NCBI GenBank assembly: GCA_963815135.1
Contig: CAWFFO010000008.1
Span: 186,001-250,000, forward strand
Length of the DNA stretch: 64,000 nucleotides
Reading direction: 5' to 3'
Origin: CAIWTU01 sp963815135
GTDB lineage: Bacteria; Desulfobacterota; Desulfuromonadia; Geobacterales; Geobacteraceae
Shown: positions 19,401 through 28,998 of the stretch, piece by piece
Position numbering within the stretch: position 1 is the stretch's first letter
Layout of the letters: the number at the start of each line of letters is the position of its first letter
Notes under the pieces: generated by a model
What the model saw: only the letters and a program-made list of their open reading frames with translations
Database searches by the model: none
What the model was told of the DNA's origin: nothing
Program-made: the position numbers and the translations under genes

Positions 19401-19625
19401 CCCCTGGAGGTTGACCGCCAGCGGGTAGGTAACCTGGTCCTCCACCACCTGGGGGGAGCGCCCGGGATAGTCGGTAAAGACGATCACCTGGTTGTCGGAC
19501 AGGTCGGGGATGGCATCCACCGGGTGTCGTGTAGACCGCCCAGAACCCGCGGCGATGACAAGGGCGAAGATCATCAGGATGATGACCCGGTTTCTGGCGG
19601 AGTATTCGATAATTTTTTCAATCAT
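16482..19625 (-). CDS. cusA: CusA-type HME-RND efflux pump, frame broken by about ten indels
   Basis: Inner-membrane proton-driven metal pump of the CusCBA type. Family blocks appear in order but in alternating frames: MIEKIIEYSARNRVII, VDAIPDLSDNQVI(V), FGYSMIYVIF, VIVSLVVLIFLLHFQSAL, IAIGVLVDAGVIMVENCYRH, LGSEFMPPLDEGS, GYYVAWSGQWE(N), and FIALYGIAVETGVVMVIYLHE, ending LKYSGMKH. Inferred breaks are near 16645, 16783, 17090, 17348, 18789, 18841, 18877, 18954, 19526 and 19546; eight are extra bases and two missing. Correcting them gives 1046 codons. Codons between breaks stay conserved with no scattered stops, which argues against old decay. As written, no full protein could be made. Confidence 0.85.
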
Positions 19626-19737
19626 TTAAAATCCTCAGGGGCATAGGCTGAAGGCTGAAGGTTTGAACCCTATCATTCAAACCTCTTTACCTCGGGAAGA
19701 TATTGACTGAATTCTTGTAGCCTTCAGCCTGCCTTTA

Positions 19738-21122
19738 TCACATTTTCATATCATCCATATTCATGTCGTTCTTTTTCGGCGCGGCGGGTTTCCTGCCGCC
19801 CTGTTCCACAGGCCGGGCCGGAGCACCCTTTTTCATCCATCTTCATACCCGGCATGGATTCCGCCCGACTCCGCTTCAGCTGGGATTCGGAATCGATCAG
19901 GTAGCCGCCGGACGCGGCGACCTTGTCGCCCCGCAAGAGCCCGGACAGGATCTGGACGGTCGTCGCCCACCCGCGCGCCAACCTGCACGTCCCGCGGTTC
20001 GAATACGCCCGGCTTCATCTCAACCCAGACCACCTGGCGTTTGCCGGTGTCCAGCACCGCCGTAACCGGCACCGCCAGGACATTGCCGAGGGGGACCTTC
20101 ATCGACGGCATTGACGAACATGTCCGGTTTCAGCTTCAGGCCGGGATTGGGCATCTCCACCCGCACCTTGACGGTGCTGGTCTTTGGGTCAAGGAAGGGG
20201 TAGATAAAGGAAACCCGGCCGGTGAATGTTTTGCCGGGATACGACTGGGAGGTTATGTCGACCACCTGCTCCGTTCTTGATGAAGGGGAAATCGTTTTCG
20301 TACACTTCCAGCTCCACCCAGACCGTGGAGAGATCGGCAATGTTGAAGAGGGGGTCGCCTTCCTTGACGTACTGCCCCTTGAGGACCATCTTGTCGATGA
20401 CGATGCCGGAAAGCGGCGTATAGATCGGGAGACGGATATCCGGCTGACCGGTCTTTTCCAGCCGGGCGATCTGGTAGTCCTTCACCCCCCAGAGTTTGAG
20501 CCTTTGGCGGGCGGACGCAACCAGCCCTTCCCCCCCTTGGGAGATGGAGCGGATGGGAGAATTTTTCAGCTGGTCGCGGCTTTTCAGCGCGAGCAGGTAT
20601 TCCTGTTCAGTGGCCACCAGGTCGGGCGAGTAGATCTCGGCCACCGGACGCCGGGTGGAGACCCAATCGCCGACCTTGTCCACATTGAGCCTGTCGATGC
20701 GTCCCGCAACCCAGGCGGTGACCTTCGCCTGGCGCGCCTGGTCGTACTGGACGATGCCGACGGCATTGATCTCTTTGGCAAGCGGCTTCCTGTCCACCTT
20801 TACCGTGGCAACATTGGCCATCACCAGCTGGGTCGGAGACAGGGAAACCTGTTCGAGAGCCTTCATCTCTTTTTCCTGCGTGTTTCTCACTCCCGGATTT
20901 CTTGACCGGGACCAGGGTCATGCCGCAGATCGGGCAGGCGCCCGGCTTGTCCTTGATGATGAAGGGATGCATCGGGCAGGTATACTGGGTAGGCGCCTGG
21001 GCGGTTTTCTCCTCTCCCCCCTTGTGGGCTTTCGCACGCCACAGGTAATAGCCGCCGCCCGCAGCGGCGGCTGCCAGAATTGCCAGCGCCACGATTATTA
21101 CTTTACTTTTCGGTGCTTTCAT
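19738..21122 (-). CDS. cusB: CusB-type membrane-fusion adaptor, frame broken by five indels
   Basis: The N-terminus has a membrane anchor (VIIVALAILAAAAAGGGYYLW) and a heavy-metal module (YTCPMHPFIIKDKPGACPICGM). The adaptor core follows: barrel-sandwich and hairpin (GIVQYDQARQAKVTAWVAGRID, LVATEQEYLLALKSRDQL, LPIYTPLSGIVIDKMVLKGQYV), beta-barrel (YPGKTFTGRVSFIYPFLDPK) and membrane-proximal part (LAVPVTAVLDTGKRQVVWVE). Extra bases near 20892, 20268, 20104, 19961 and 19827 move it between frames. Removing all five gives 460 codons ending in a Met/Asp tail (DMNMDDMKM). GAGG lies seven bases before ATG 21122. It is the first gene of the efflux operon. Confidence 0.85.
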
Positions 21123-21469
21123 TGAATGACCTCGTCGATAACATTATTACAGTAACGGGGCTTACCCCGCCCAGAAGGGGTAAGAGGGGGGCACGCCCGG
21201 CCTCTCAAGACACCGCATGCAGCGCCTGAAAGAATTGTAATCCATTTAATTTAAAATTCATCTTGTCTTTTAACATCCGCTAACGCGCTTCGATCGCATC
21301 TTTTCAAAGTTATTTGCGAGAGCCGTAGAGACGGATCCGGACTTTTTCGACGGACCTGACCTCTTCCACAAAAACCGCAGAGTACACGGTCAGGCATGAT
21401 TTCGGAAGTCGGTAAATCAAGATTGCCGTTTCCATTGAAACTCATCTCGTCACTTGCAGAGAGTATGTT

Positions 21470-21572
21470 CACTTGTCGTGCCAATTTTGTAACTCATTGT
21501 TTTTTCAATATTTTAAATGGACAAACAACCGGGAGGTGAAGAATATTCAACAACCAGGGAAGAATATTCTTC
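21470..21572 (-). promoter_or_regulatory. Candidate sigma-54 promoter and enhancer sites upstream of cusB
   Basis: On the minus strand TTGGCACG (from 21484 downward) resembles a -24 box, but the -12 position reads GTGAA instead of TTGCA. Sixty to ninety bases further upstream lie two copies of GAAGAATATTC. One extends to the perfect palindrome GAAGAATATTCTTC (21559-21572); the other is near 21537-21550. The gene just upstream encodes a sigma-54 activator, which supports this reading. The remaining leader (21123-21470) holds a CTTACCCC/GGGGTAAG hairpin near 21159-21182 and no credible gene. Confidence 0.4.
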
Positions 21573-21701
21573 AATCATGTGGGGATAATATTTTTTCGGT
21601 TCTATCCCCCAACAAAGGTTGAGGGGATTTGATCAAAGAATCCGATTGATTACTGAGGAGAAGCATCATGAATTGATTTTAGGGGAATATTTTAACGATA
21701 T

Positions 21702-23108
21702 TCACCGCGAACGGCCGGAACGGCCGTCCTTTTCGGGAAGGGGGATTCCAAGTTTCTTCATCTTGCGAAACAGGGTGCTTTTGTGGATTCCGAGTTCAGC
21801 GGCTGCGGCAAGGCGGTTATTGCCGTTTCGCTCCAGGGCTGAGCGGAGTGTCTGCGCATCCAGCAAATTGCGGATATTTTTCATTCCGGAAAAGCCCGAC
21901 CCTTCACGGGAGCGGGCGGAGGTGAGCTCCTCGGGCAATTGCCCGATGTCGATAAAACCGTCACTGGCCAAAATGAACGAGCGCTCTATGGCATTTTCCA
22001 GCTCGCGTATGTTACCCGGCCAGTTATGGGCCATGAGCAGGGACAGCGCCTCGGCGGAAATGCCACTGACAGCTTTCCGCTGCAGCCGGTTGAAACGGGC
22101 TATGAACTGCTCCACCAGCAGGGGGATGTCCTCTTTGCGGTTCCGTAAAGGAGGCAGTTCGACACGGACGACGTTTACCCGGTAATAGAGGTCCTCGCGG
22201 AATACGCCACGTCGTGTCTGTTCGGCAAGGTCCCTGTTGGTTGCGACGATTATCCTGACGTCGGCTGTTTCCGAACGGGTTGCGCCAAGCGGCTCGTATA
22301 CTCGATCCTGGAGGACGCAAAGCAGCCTCACCTGCAACGCGGGACTCACTTCGCCAATTTCATCGAGGAACAGGGTGCCGCCTTTCGCCATGGCGAAACG
22401 GCCCGGCTTGTCCCTGTTGGCGCCGGTGAATGCACCCGCCTTGTAGCCGAAAAGCTCGGATTCAAGAAGTGTATCCGGCAATGCGCCGCAATTGACCGCG
22501 ATAAAAGGGCCCTTTTGCCTCGGGCTGATCGAATGGATGGTCCTGGCCAGCAGTTCCTTTCCCGTACCCGTTTCTCCAAGAAGCAGCACAGTACTGGGGC
22601 TGGCGGCAATGGCCGGCAGGACTTCAAACAGCTTCTGCATCACCGGACTGCGACTGGTGAGGTCGCCGACGCGGAAACGGCCTTCAAGTTCGCTGCGCAG
22701 GGCCTCGACTTCGCTCAGGTCGCGGAACGTCTCCGCTCCTCCTGTTATCCGCTGATCTTCATCCCTGAGAACTGCCGTCGATACGCTGATCGGTATACGC
22801 CTGCCGTCTGCATCGATAATATAGCCGGACTTGCCGATGACAGGTTTTTCCGTTTCCAGGGTCCTGCGGAGCGCGCATTCCATCTCGCACATGCTGGACC
22901 GGAAAACCTCTGAACAGAGCCTGCCGATGGCCTCGCCTCTGGCAATACCGGTAATTTCCTCCGCGGCGCGATTGAAGGAAGTGATCCTCCACTCCAGGTC
23001 AACCGTGAAGACTCCGTCGGAAATGCTTTCGAGAATAGCCTCGGTGGGGGAGAGTTTTGAGTTGTTTTTTTTCTTTCCTGTAACCCGCATTACTTGAGAA
23101 TAGCACAT
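21702..23108 (-). CDS. PAS-containing sigma-54-dependent transcriptional activator
   Basis: 468 residues from ATG 23108; the frame is open further upstream but crosses a terminator. A PAS domain (ILESISDGVFTVDLEWRITSFN) carries the Cys cluster CSEVFRSSMCEMEC. The AAA+ domain follows with Walker A GETGTGKELLA, the sigma-54 contact loop GAFTGA, Walker B GGTLFLDEIGEV and the arginine-finger region FREDLYYRVNVVRVELPPLR. A Fis-type HTH ends the protein (NNRLAAAAELGIHKSTLFRKMKKLG). There is no receiver domain, so the signal is probably sensed by the PAS directly; the cysteines could bind metal or report redox state. It lies immediately upstream of the cus operon on the same strand and is its likely regulator. 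Confidence 0.9.
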   Translation of the reverse strand: MCYSQVMRVTGKKKNNSKLSPTEAILESISDGVFTVDLEWRITSFNRAAEEITGIARGEAIGRLCSEVFRSSMCEMECALRRTLETEKPVIGKSGYIIDADGRRIPISVSTAVLRDEDQRITGGAETFRDLSEVEALRSELEGRFRVGDLTSRSPVMQKLFEVLPAIAASPSTVLLLGETGTGKELLARTIHSISPRQKGPFIAVNCGALPDTLLESELFGYKAGAFTGANRDKPGRFAMAKGGTLFLDEIGEVSPALQVRLLCVLQDRVYEPLGATRSETADVRIIVATNRDLAEQTRRGVFREDLYYRVNVVRVELPPLRNRKEDIPLLVEQFIARFNRLQRKAVSGISAEALSLLMAHNWPGNIRELENAIERSFILASDGFIDIGQLPEELTSARSREGSGFSGMKNIRNLLDAQTLRSALERNGNNRLAAAAELGIHKSTLFRKMKKLGIPLPEKDGRSGRSR

Positions 23109-23150
23109 ATCCGGCACTTTTTCATACGAGTGAATCTGCCGGCAGGCGAC

Positions 23151-23181
23151 AAAAAACCCGGGATTTCTGCAATCCCGGGTT
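23151..23181 (-). terminator. Terminator downstream of ablB
   Basis: A perfect 11-bp stem, AACCCGGGATT / AATCCCGGGTT, has a 5-base loop (23155-23181). On the minus strand it is followed by a T-run at 23156-23151. It separates the ablA-ablB transcript from the sigma-54 regulator gene. Confidence 0.85.
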
Positions 23182-23225
23182 GCTGACCGAATTATACGAC
23201 TGGTATTTACTTGTATCCAGCAGTG

Positions 23226-23389
23226 TCCGGTTAGGATTATGTATACACAATTTTCCCCCTCTCCCTTGCCCTCTCCCACAAGGGGAGAGGGAATTCAAAG
23301 CCCCCCCTCCCTTCGATGGGAGGGGTTGGGGGAGGGTGCAAAGATGTGATTTTCAGCCGGGAAACAATTGCTGCAACTTTCTAACCGGA
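23226..23389. repeat. 164-bp MITE-like element, copy 1
   Basis: It is bounded by the inverted termini TCCGGTTAG (23226-23234) and CTAACCGGA (23381-23389). The interior has a hairpin of CCCTCTCCC/GGGGAGAGGG and a second of CCCCTCCC-TTCGATGGGAGGGG, then GGGGGAGGGTGCAAAGA. The same element in the opposite orientation, also 164 bp, occurs at 47733-47896. Its right terminus overlaps the last codons and stop of ablB. Confidence 0.8.
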
Positions 23390-24225
23390 TACTGCTGACT
23401 TGTACCAGACATTCATGCTTTCCAGATTTCCGCAGATATTGGTGTTGTTGGTAAGCGTGCCGCCGAAACGGTACCCGTTCCGGGCAAAGGTAATGTTCAT
23501 GCCGAATGAATAGGCCCTGGCAATGGTATAGAGCGACCGGATACCCCGTGATTTCATCTCTTCTTCCATCTTCTGCAGCAGAAAAAGGGCCAGTCCGTTA
23601 CCGCGATACTCCGGCAATGTGGCGAAATCGGTCATCTCCACCGAACCGGAGCGCGGATCCATTTCGGCGGAAGAAAGCGCCGCTATCTTCCCGTCTTTCC
23701 AGACCCCGAAATAGACGGTTGCGCCGTGCATGGTTGATTGCAGATACTCCGGATCATGGATCGGGAACGGGTAGGTGGCGAAAACCCGGCGGTAGATTTC
23801 GGCCATTTTCACGGTATCGTCTTCCCCCGCAATCCGCGATGAGAATCCCGCCGGGAGTGGGGGAGGAGAAAAAGGTTCCCGGTCCTCCGCCGCTGACAGG
23901 ATTTCCCTGATCTGTTGAGGCTTGCGCTCCTCCCGCCGGGTGCATCGAGATACTTCCCCAGGAAGCATGCATCGGCACCATCCGGAAAAAAGCCCGGTAT
24001 GGTGGCTTCTAGCCGGTACCCCTCGTCCTTGAAACCCTGGAGCACGTCCGCCGGAATCTTGGCGAAGATCTTGGAATAGCCCCTGTCGGCTGCAAGCCGG
24101 TCGAGATGGTCGACAATTTCCGGATAGTCCGCCTTTCCCAGCTTCATCAGATAAACCCGGTCATTGCACGGCCCATGCTGGACCACCGAGTTTCCCATGG
24201 TTTCCAGGATATCATTCACAGTCAT
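23381..24225 (-). CDS. ablB: Beta-lysine N6-acetyltransferase (AblB), frameshifted
   Basis: GNAT-fold enzyme that acetylates beta-lysine to the compatible solute N6-acetyl-beta-lysine. The N-terminal segment (YPEIVDHLDRLAADRGYSKIFAKIP, GFFPDGADACFLGKYLDA) and the C-terminal GNAT domain (MAEIYRRVFATYPFPIHDPEYL, TDFATLPEYRGNGLALFLLQKM, FGMNITFARNGYRFGG) lie in different frames. One base appears missing near 23940, between KYLDA and REERKPQQ. Restoring it gives 282 codons. The start overlaps the end of ablA (ATG 24225, with a TTG six bases earlier as an alternative; GGAGG upstream). The final VSG-stop is encoded by the terminal repeat of the MITE-like element, so the natural C-terminus may have been altered. 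Confidence 0.85.
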
Positions 24226-25534
24226 AGTCAATGTTCCTCCGCTTCATCCGGTCGTTGTCCTCCGGGGTGAGCGATATGGTTTCGTCGTAATCGGACAGAA
24301 GGCGTTCGATACCGATCGCGGAATATTCTTCCGTGCCGTCCAGATTCAGATCAAGCTTGCAGCTTGAACAATCGCGGTCGCAGAAAACCGGCTCGTAGTT
24401 GTCCGGCTCCTTGTAGGTGGTTATCACTCCTTCATAGTTCCGGAGCACCACTTTATTGGTGGCAAGGGTGATCAGGTAGTTGGGCATGACCGGGATCTTT
24501 CCGCCGCCGCCCGGCGCGTCGATCACGTAAGTGGGAACGGCAAAACCGCTGGTGTGGCCTATCAGGCTCTCCATGATCTCCATCCCCTTCCCCACCGGGG
24601 TGCGGAAGTGGGTCAGGCCCTCCGAGAGATCGCACTGGTAGAGGTAATAGGGGCGAACCCGGTTCTCCACCAGTTTCTGCACCAGAGTTTTGATGATCAT
24701 GGGGCAGTCGTTGACCCCGGCCAGCAGAACCGTCTGGTTTCCCAGAGGTATTCCGGCGTCGGCCAGGCGGGCAAGTGCCTCTTTCGCCGATGCGGTAATC
24801 TCTCTCGGGTGGTTGAAGTGGGTATTGAGCCAGAGAGGATGGTGCTTCTTCAGCACAGCGATCAGCCCGTCAGTGATACGATAGGGCAGCACCACCGGCA
24901 TGCGGCTGCCGATGCGGATCACCTGTACATGGGGTATGGCCCGCAATTCCCCCAGAATCCAGTCCAGATATTCATCGGGCAACATGAGAGGGTCGCCGCC
25001 GGACAGCAGCACGTCACGGATTACCGGGGTCTGGCGGATATATTCCAGTCCCTTCAGAAGCTCCTCCCTGCCCGGGATGGAATCCACGTCCCCCACCTTG
25101 CGTTTCCGCGTGCAGTGCCTGCAGTACATGGCGCAGATGTTGCTGATATGGAAAAGGACCCGGTCGGGATAACGATGGGTTATCCCCGGGGCGGGACTGT
25201 CGGCATCTTCATCCAGGGGATCTTCATGCTCGTGGGGGCAGATCTGAAGTTCGTCGGGCGAAGGGAACGCCTGCCTGAACACCGGGTCTACGGTATAGTT
25301 TTTCCTGTCGATCAGGGAGAGATAATAGGGTGTTATGGACAGGGGGAATTTAGCAGTGGTTTTTTCAAGCTGTGCCCTGGTATCGGCGTCGAATTCGATA
25401 CCGAGCAGACTCTCGAATGTCTTTATATCACGTATGGTGTGCCTGACTTGCCATTTCCAGTCCTTCCAGTGTGACATTTCAGTGGCTTCGCCGATTTTCC
25501 TGGCAATATTCTGTTGTTTTTGCGAATAAATCAT
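24212..25534 (-). CDS. ablA: Lysine 2,3-aminomutase (AblA/KamA)
   Basis: 440 residues. Radical-SAM, PLP-dependent conversion of L-lysine to L-beta-lysine. The cluster motif is CAMYCRHC (residues about 128-135 in NICAMYCRHCTRKRK). Other conserved blocks are DVLLSGGDPL, RIGSRMPVVLP, LNTHFNHPREIT, LLAGVNDCP and PYYLYQCDLSEG. The C-terminal PLP region includes APGGGGKIPVMPNY, with a terminal CDRDCSSC cysteine cluster. The start is ATG 25534, with AAGGAGA upstream; an earlier in-frame codon at 25579 lacks a site. It pairs with ablB in a translationally coupled operon, giving N6-acetyl-beta-lysine as an osmolyte. Confidence 0.95.
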   Translation of the reverse strand: MIYSQKQQNIARKIGEATEMSHWKDWKWQVRHTIRDIKTFESLLGIEFDADTRAQLEKTTAKFPLSITPYYLSLIDRKNYTVDPVFRQAFPSPDELQICPHEHEDPLDEDADSPAPGITHRYPDRVLFHISNICAMYCRHCTRKRKVGDVDSIPGREELLKGLEYIRQTPVIRDVLLSGGDPLMLPDEYLDWILGELRAIPHVQVIRIGSRMPVVLPYRITDGLIAVLKKHHPLWLNTHFNHPREITASAKEALARLADAGIPLGNQTVLLAGVNDCPMIIKTLVQKLVENRVRPYYLYQCDLSEGLTHFRTPVGKGMEIMESLIGHTSGFAVPTYVIDAPGGGGKIPVMPNYLITLATNKVVLRNYEGVITTYKEPDNYEPVFCDRDCSSCKLDLNLDGTEEYSAIGIERLLSDYDETISLTPEDNDRMKRRNIDYDCE

Positions 25535-26008
25535 ATTGTCGTCTCCTTTGTTCGAGATGTTTTTGCGCCTTTGCAGCATTAAATGATGGCTTGAGCGTTA
25601 GTGAGAGGGGACTTCTGATGGGACATCGGCTGTTAGCACCACTGTCGATGTGATTTTCTGACAATTTACCTGGTGTGCGTTTTCTTCTGAAAAATCAATA
25701 TTTTGTACTCATAATATTTGTACACAAATAAAATTATGTCAACCATTTTTCCGAAACTTACTTACAAGCTGCGGTATTATAATACATTTTCGTTATTTTT
25801 GCAAATCCCCCCGGGATTGCTGGTGACTCGTACCTTGCAAACCGGACTCGAACTTCGGCAGGAAGTTCGATAACTGCAGAATAGCGGGCCATAATGTTAC
25901 AACGGTGAAAAATATCCGGACGGGTGTAAATGCAGGGGCTCACCGTTATTGAAATATCCCTGCAATACGGTTACTATTTAATAAAAATCGGCATATCCGG
26001 AGAGTGTC
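25535..26008. other. Divergent intergenic region without a recognised gene
   Basis: This 474-bp AT-rich stretch separates the divergently transcribed ablA and ppx genes and must hold both promoters. I could not assign confident -35/-10 pairs. Short frames here have no family match and no ribosome site. Confidence 0.4.
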
Positions 26009-27544
26009 TTGAAGCAGAAAAATAAACGTCTTGCGGCTATAGATATCGGATCCAACTCAATCCGCTGCATCGTAGTGGAGGTCCGGGATGACGGCAAATT
26101 CAGGGTCCTTGATGACGAGAAGGCAACGGTGCGTCTCGGCGGAAGACTGCAGGATGACGGAAGAATATCGCCGGTCGCATGGGATCTGGCCCTGGAAAAT
26201 CTGGAGCGCATGAAAAAAATAGTGGCGGGTTACGGTGTCAGGGCCATCGAGGCAGTGGCCACCAGTGCCGTCAGGCGGGCGGTGAACGGCGGGGAATTCA
26301 TCAAGGCCGTGGCAGACAGGACCGGAATTGAAGTGTCGGTCATTTCCGGCGAAGAAGAGGCGAACCTGGTTGCGCTCAGTGTCCTGCACCATTTCGACAT
26401 GGAAGATGCGCGTTATGCCATGATCGATATCGGTGGCGGCAGCATCGAGATAATAACCGCAGCTTCAAACCTCGTGGAGGAGGTATATTCCCTCGAACTG
26501 GGTGCGGTTTACCTCACGGACAAGTTCATCCGGCACGACCCGATGAACAGGGATGATCTCCAGAAACTGCTGAAACATGTCCGCAATTCACTCAGGCACA
26601 CATTTGCCGGCGAGGAAGTCAAGGCACGATGCATCATCGGTTCCGGCGGGACAATAACCTCCATTGCCTCCATGTTAATGGCCTCGCGCAGTGAGGGCTA
26701 CGGGTCGGTCCACGGATACGAAATCCTTCGCTCCGACGTGGTTCATCTCCTCGCCATGCTCGCCAGAAAAGATCTGGCGGCGAGAAAATCGATTCCCGGG
26801 CTGAATCCGGACAGGGCGGATATCATTGTCGCTGGGGTCGCGGCAATTGACGAGATCATGCGTTTTTTCGACGCGAATATATTACGTGTCAACGAACGGG
26901 GAATCCGCGAAGGGCTGATCCTGAAAAGCCTGAGGAAACACGACCTTATCGGCACCGCCAGCAAAACCCGGAATTGGCGCGACGCCACCCTGGACTTCGC
27001 CCGCTCCTGCCACGTGGACGAGGAGCATGCGGAGCAGGTCGCCCGTCTGGCACTGACAATCTTCGACAGTCTGGCAGAACCGTTCTCCATGGGTGAGAGA
27101 GAACGGCAACTTCTCGAAGCGGCGGCACTGCTTCATGATATCGGCTATTTCATAAGCTACACCAGCCATCACAAGCATTCCTACCACCTGGTCCGCCATT
27201 GCGACCTTTTCGGATTCACGCCCCGGGAACGGGAACTGATCGCCAATATCACACGCTATCACCGGAAATCCCTTCCGAAAAAGAAACATGAAGGCTTTAC
27301 CGCCCTATCGGAACAGGACAGGCTGCTGGTAAGCAGGCTGGGCGGCATCCTGCGCCTGGCCGACGGTCTCGACCGACGCAGGAACAGCATGGTAAAAAAT
27401 ATTGACTGTACGATCTCGCAGGCTTCCATCCGCATCGGACTCTCGGGGGGCGACCAGGACCTGTCCGTGGAAATTTTCGGAGGCAGGGAGAAGGGGGACC
27501 TGTTCGAAAGCGCTTTCCAGCGGAAACTTGTCCTTATCGCATAA
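26009..27544 (+). CDS. ppx: Exopolyphosphatase/GppA-type phosphatase with HD domain
   Basis: 511 residues from a TTG start (26009) with GGAG six bases upstream. The N-terminal actin-like Ppx/GppA phosphatase has AAIDIGSNSIRCIV, VATSAVRRAVNG, VISGEEEANL, AMIDIGGGSIEI and IGSGGTITSIA. The C-terminal HD-type helical domain (about 330-500) includes LLEAAALLHDIGYFISYTSHHKHSYHLV and ITRYHRK. It hydrolyses polyphosphate and/or pppGpp from the end; the long two-part form favours Ppx. It stands alone here, but the polyphosphate synthesis operon with Ppk1 lies 9 kb away, so both arms of polyphosphate turnover are in the window. Confidence 0.92.
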   Translation: MKQKNKRLAAIDIGSNSIRCIVVEVRDDGKFRVLDDEKATVRLGGRLQDDGRISPVAWDLALENLERMKKIVAGYGVRAIEAVATSAVRRAVNGGEFIKAVADRTGIEVSVISGEEEANLVALSVLHHFDMEDARYAMIDIGGGSIEIITAASNLVEEVYSLELGAVYLTDKFIRHDPMNRDDLQKLLKHVRNSLRHTFAGEEVKARCIIGSGGTITSIASMLMASRSEGYGSVHGYEILRSDVVHLLAMLARKDLAARKSIPGLNPDRADIIVAGVAAIDEIMRFFDANILRVNERGIREGLILKSLRKHDLIGTASKTRNWRDATLDFARSCHVDEEHAEQVARLALTIFDSLAEPFSMGERERQLLEAAALLHDIGYFISYTSHHKHSYHLVRHCDLFGFTPRERELIANITRYHRKSLPKKKHEGFTALSEQDRLLVSRLGGILRLADGLDRRRNSMVKNIDCTISQASIRIGLSGGDQDLSVEIFGGREKGDLFESAFQRKLVLIA

Positions 27545-27608
27545 ACGGTCTACCCCGATTTCCGGAGGTGTTTTTTGATTTCCCGGCGTTCCGCCGACAA
27601 GTGACTAT

Positions 27609-28912
27609 TCAGTCGACGTCCATGGCCAGGCGGATACCGGTGAACTGGAATTGTGTCGAAGGAGACCAGAAATTGCGGTAGCTTTTGCGCATGTGCCGTC
27701 GGGGAGTGGCACAGGATCCGCCCCGCAACACCCTCTGATTGTTCATGAATTTGGAATTGTACTCAACAAGGCCTTCCGGCAAGGGTATGTAGCAGGGGTA
27801 AGGTTCATAATGGCTGGTCGTCCATTCCCATAAATCCCCGAACAGCTGTGCCGGAAATTTAGCCCCGACTTCCACCGCCGTCACGGGATGATATAAACCT
27901 GATTCCAGGAAATTTCCCTCGATCACCGCGCTGCACGACCTCGCCGAATGCTCCCATTCGCGTTCGGTGGGCAGCCTGGCTCTCCTGAAGCGATCGTCCG
28001 TCCTGGATTTCCACAGGGCGTAGGCATGTGCTTCATAAAAATTCACGTGACAGACAGGCTCATGGGGATCCACCCTTCTCATTCCTGAAAGTGTCCACAT
28101 CCACCAGTTCCCGTCGATTTTTTCCCAATAAAGCGGGGCACGGAGAAGCCCTTTCCTGATTAACAAATCATATGCGGTGGAGAGCCACAAACCGCAATTC
28201 CCGTATCCACCATCCTCCACGAATTCAAGGTATTCCCCGTTGGTCACGAGACGGTTCATGAGTGCAAAATCCCTTACATAAGCGGTATGAATCCCGAGCT
28301 CATTGTCCCAGCACCACCCGCCCTCCACGTTGCCGAATTCGGAAATGCCTCCCTTAAAGTTAATAAAGGCAGCCTCTGGGGAAAATTGAAATCCGGCGCT
28401 TTCCGGAACACTGACGTAAGTACGGCGCAGCTCCGCCACCGGAATTTCCCACTTGATTCTCTTGATCTCCGTCATCAGGAGTTCCATATGCTGCTCTTCA
28501 TGGTTGCAGGCTATTTCCAGGAGGAATTCCAGCCTGGAAAGGTCGCTTTCACCGATCCCCAGGATCAGGCTTGTCATCCGGTCACGGACGGAGTTGCGGT
28601 ATTCGTACGCCTTATCATTGGCCGGTTCGGAAAGCCTGCCCCTTATCCTCTGCTCCAGGTAAGGTCCCAGGGCATGGTAATAGGAATTGAGCAGGATGTC
28701 GTACTTCCGGTCGAGGGGAAGATATTACCCATCTCCATGAGGATGTTCCTGGCATAGAACCAGCCCGTGTGCATGACCGACCACCATGGCGGGCTCACCT
28801 CGAGCATGGGCTGGATGCGGTGCTCCTCGGATGTCAGCGGCTCGCACATGCGGTCGAACTTTTCCTGTACATCCAGAAACCTTCGTACGAGCCGATCTCT
28901 TTTTTCTTGCAT
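27609..28912 (-). CDS. egtB: Ergothioneine-type sulfoxide synthase EgtB, frameshifted
   Basis: Non-haem iron enzyme that joins hercynine to a thiol donor. The DinB-like N-terminus has PPWWSVMHTGWFYARNILME and the metal motif HEEQHMELL, giving the iron His residues. The C-terminal formylglycine-generating (FGE-sulfatase) domain has GGWCWDNELG, VTNGEYLEFVEDGGY, VCHVNFYEAHAYALW, RLPTEREWEHSA, LFGDLWEWT and VLRGGSCATP. The frame breaks near 28722, where TTC-CCC-TCG should read TTC-CCC-CTC (one C missing from a C-run) to join GNIFP to LDRKYDILL. Restored, the gene has 435 codons. The EgtD gene lies upstream on the same strand. Confidence 0.88.
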
Positions 28913-28998
28913 TTTCGGTACTCCCCGGAATTTTGTAATACTTCAAATTTCGCGAACACTGCATTCGTGGCGGTTTGATAAATAGTAACCATTCTCTC

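Noticed and set aside
18777..19625. Programmed frameshifting in cusA
   Set aside because: Six breaks in under 800 bases, without consistent slippery heptamers or stimulators, is not a recoding pattern.
21251..21484. 77-codon minus-strand frame in the cus leader
   Set aside because: No ribosome site and no recognisable sequence; overlaps the candidate promoter.
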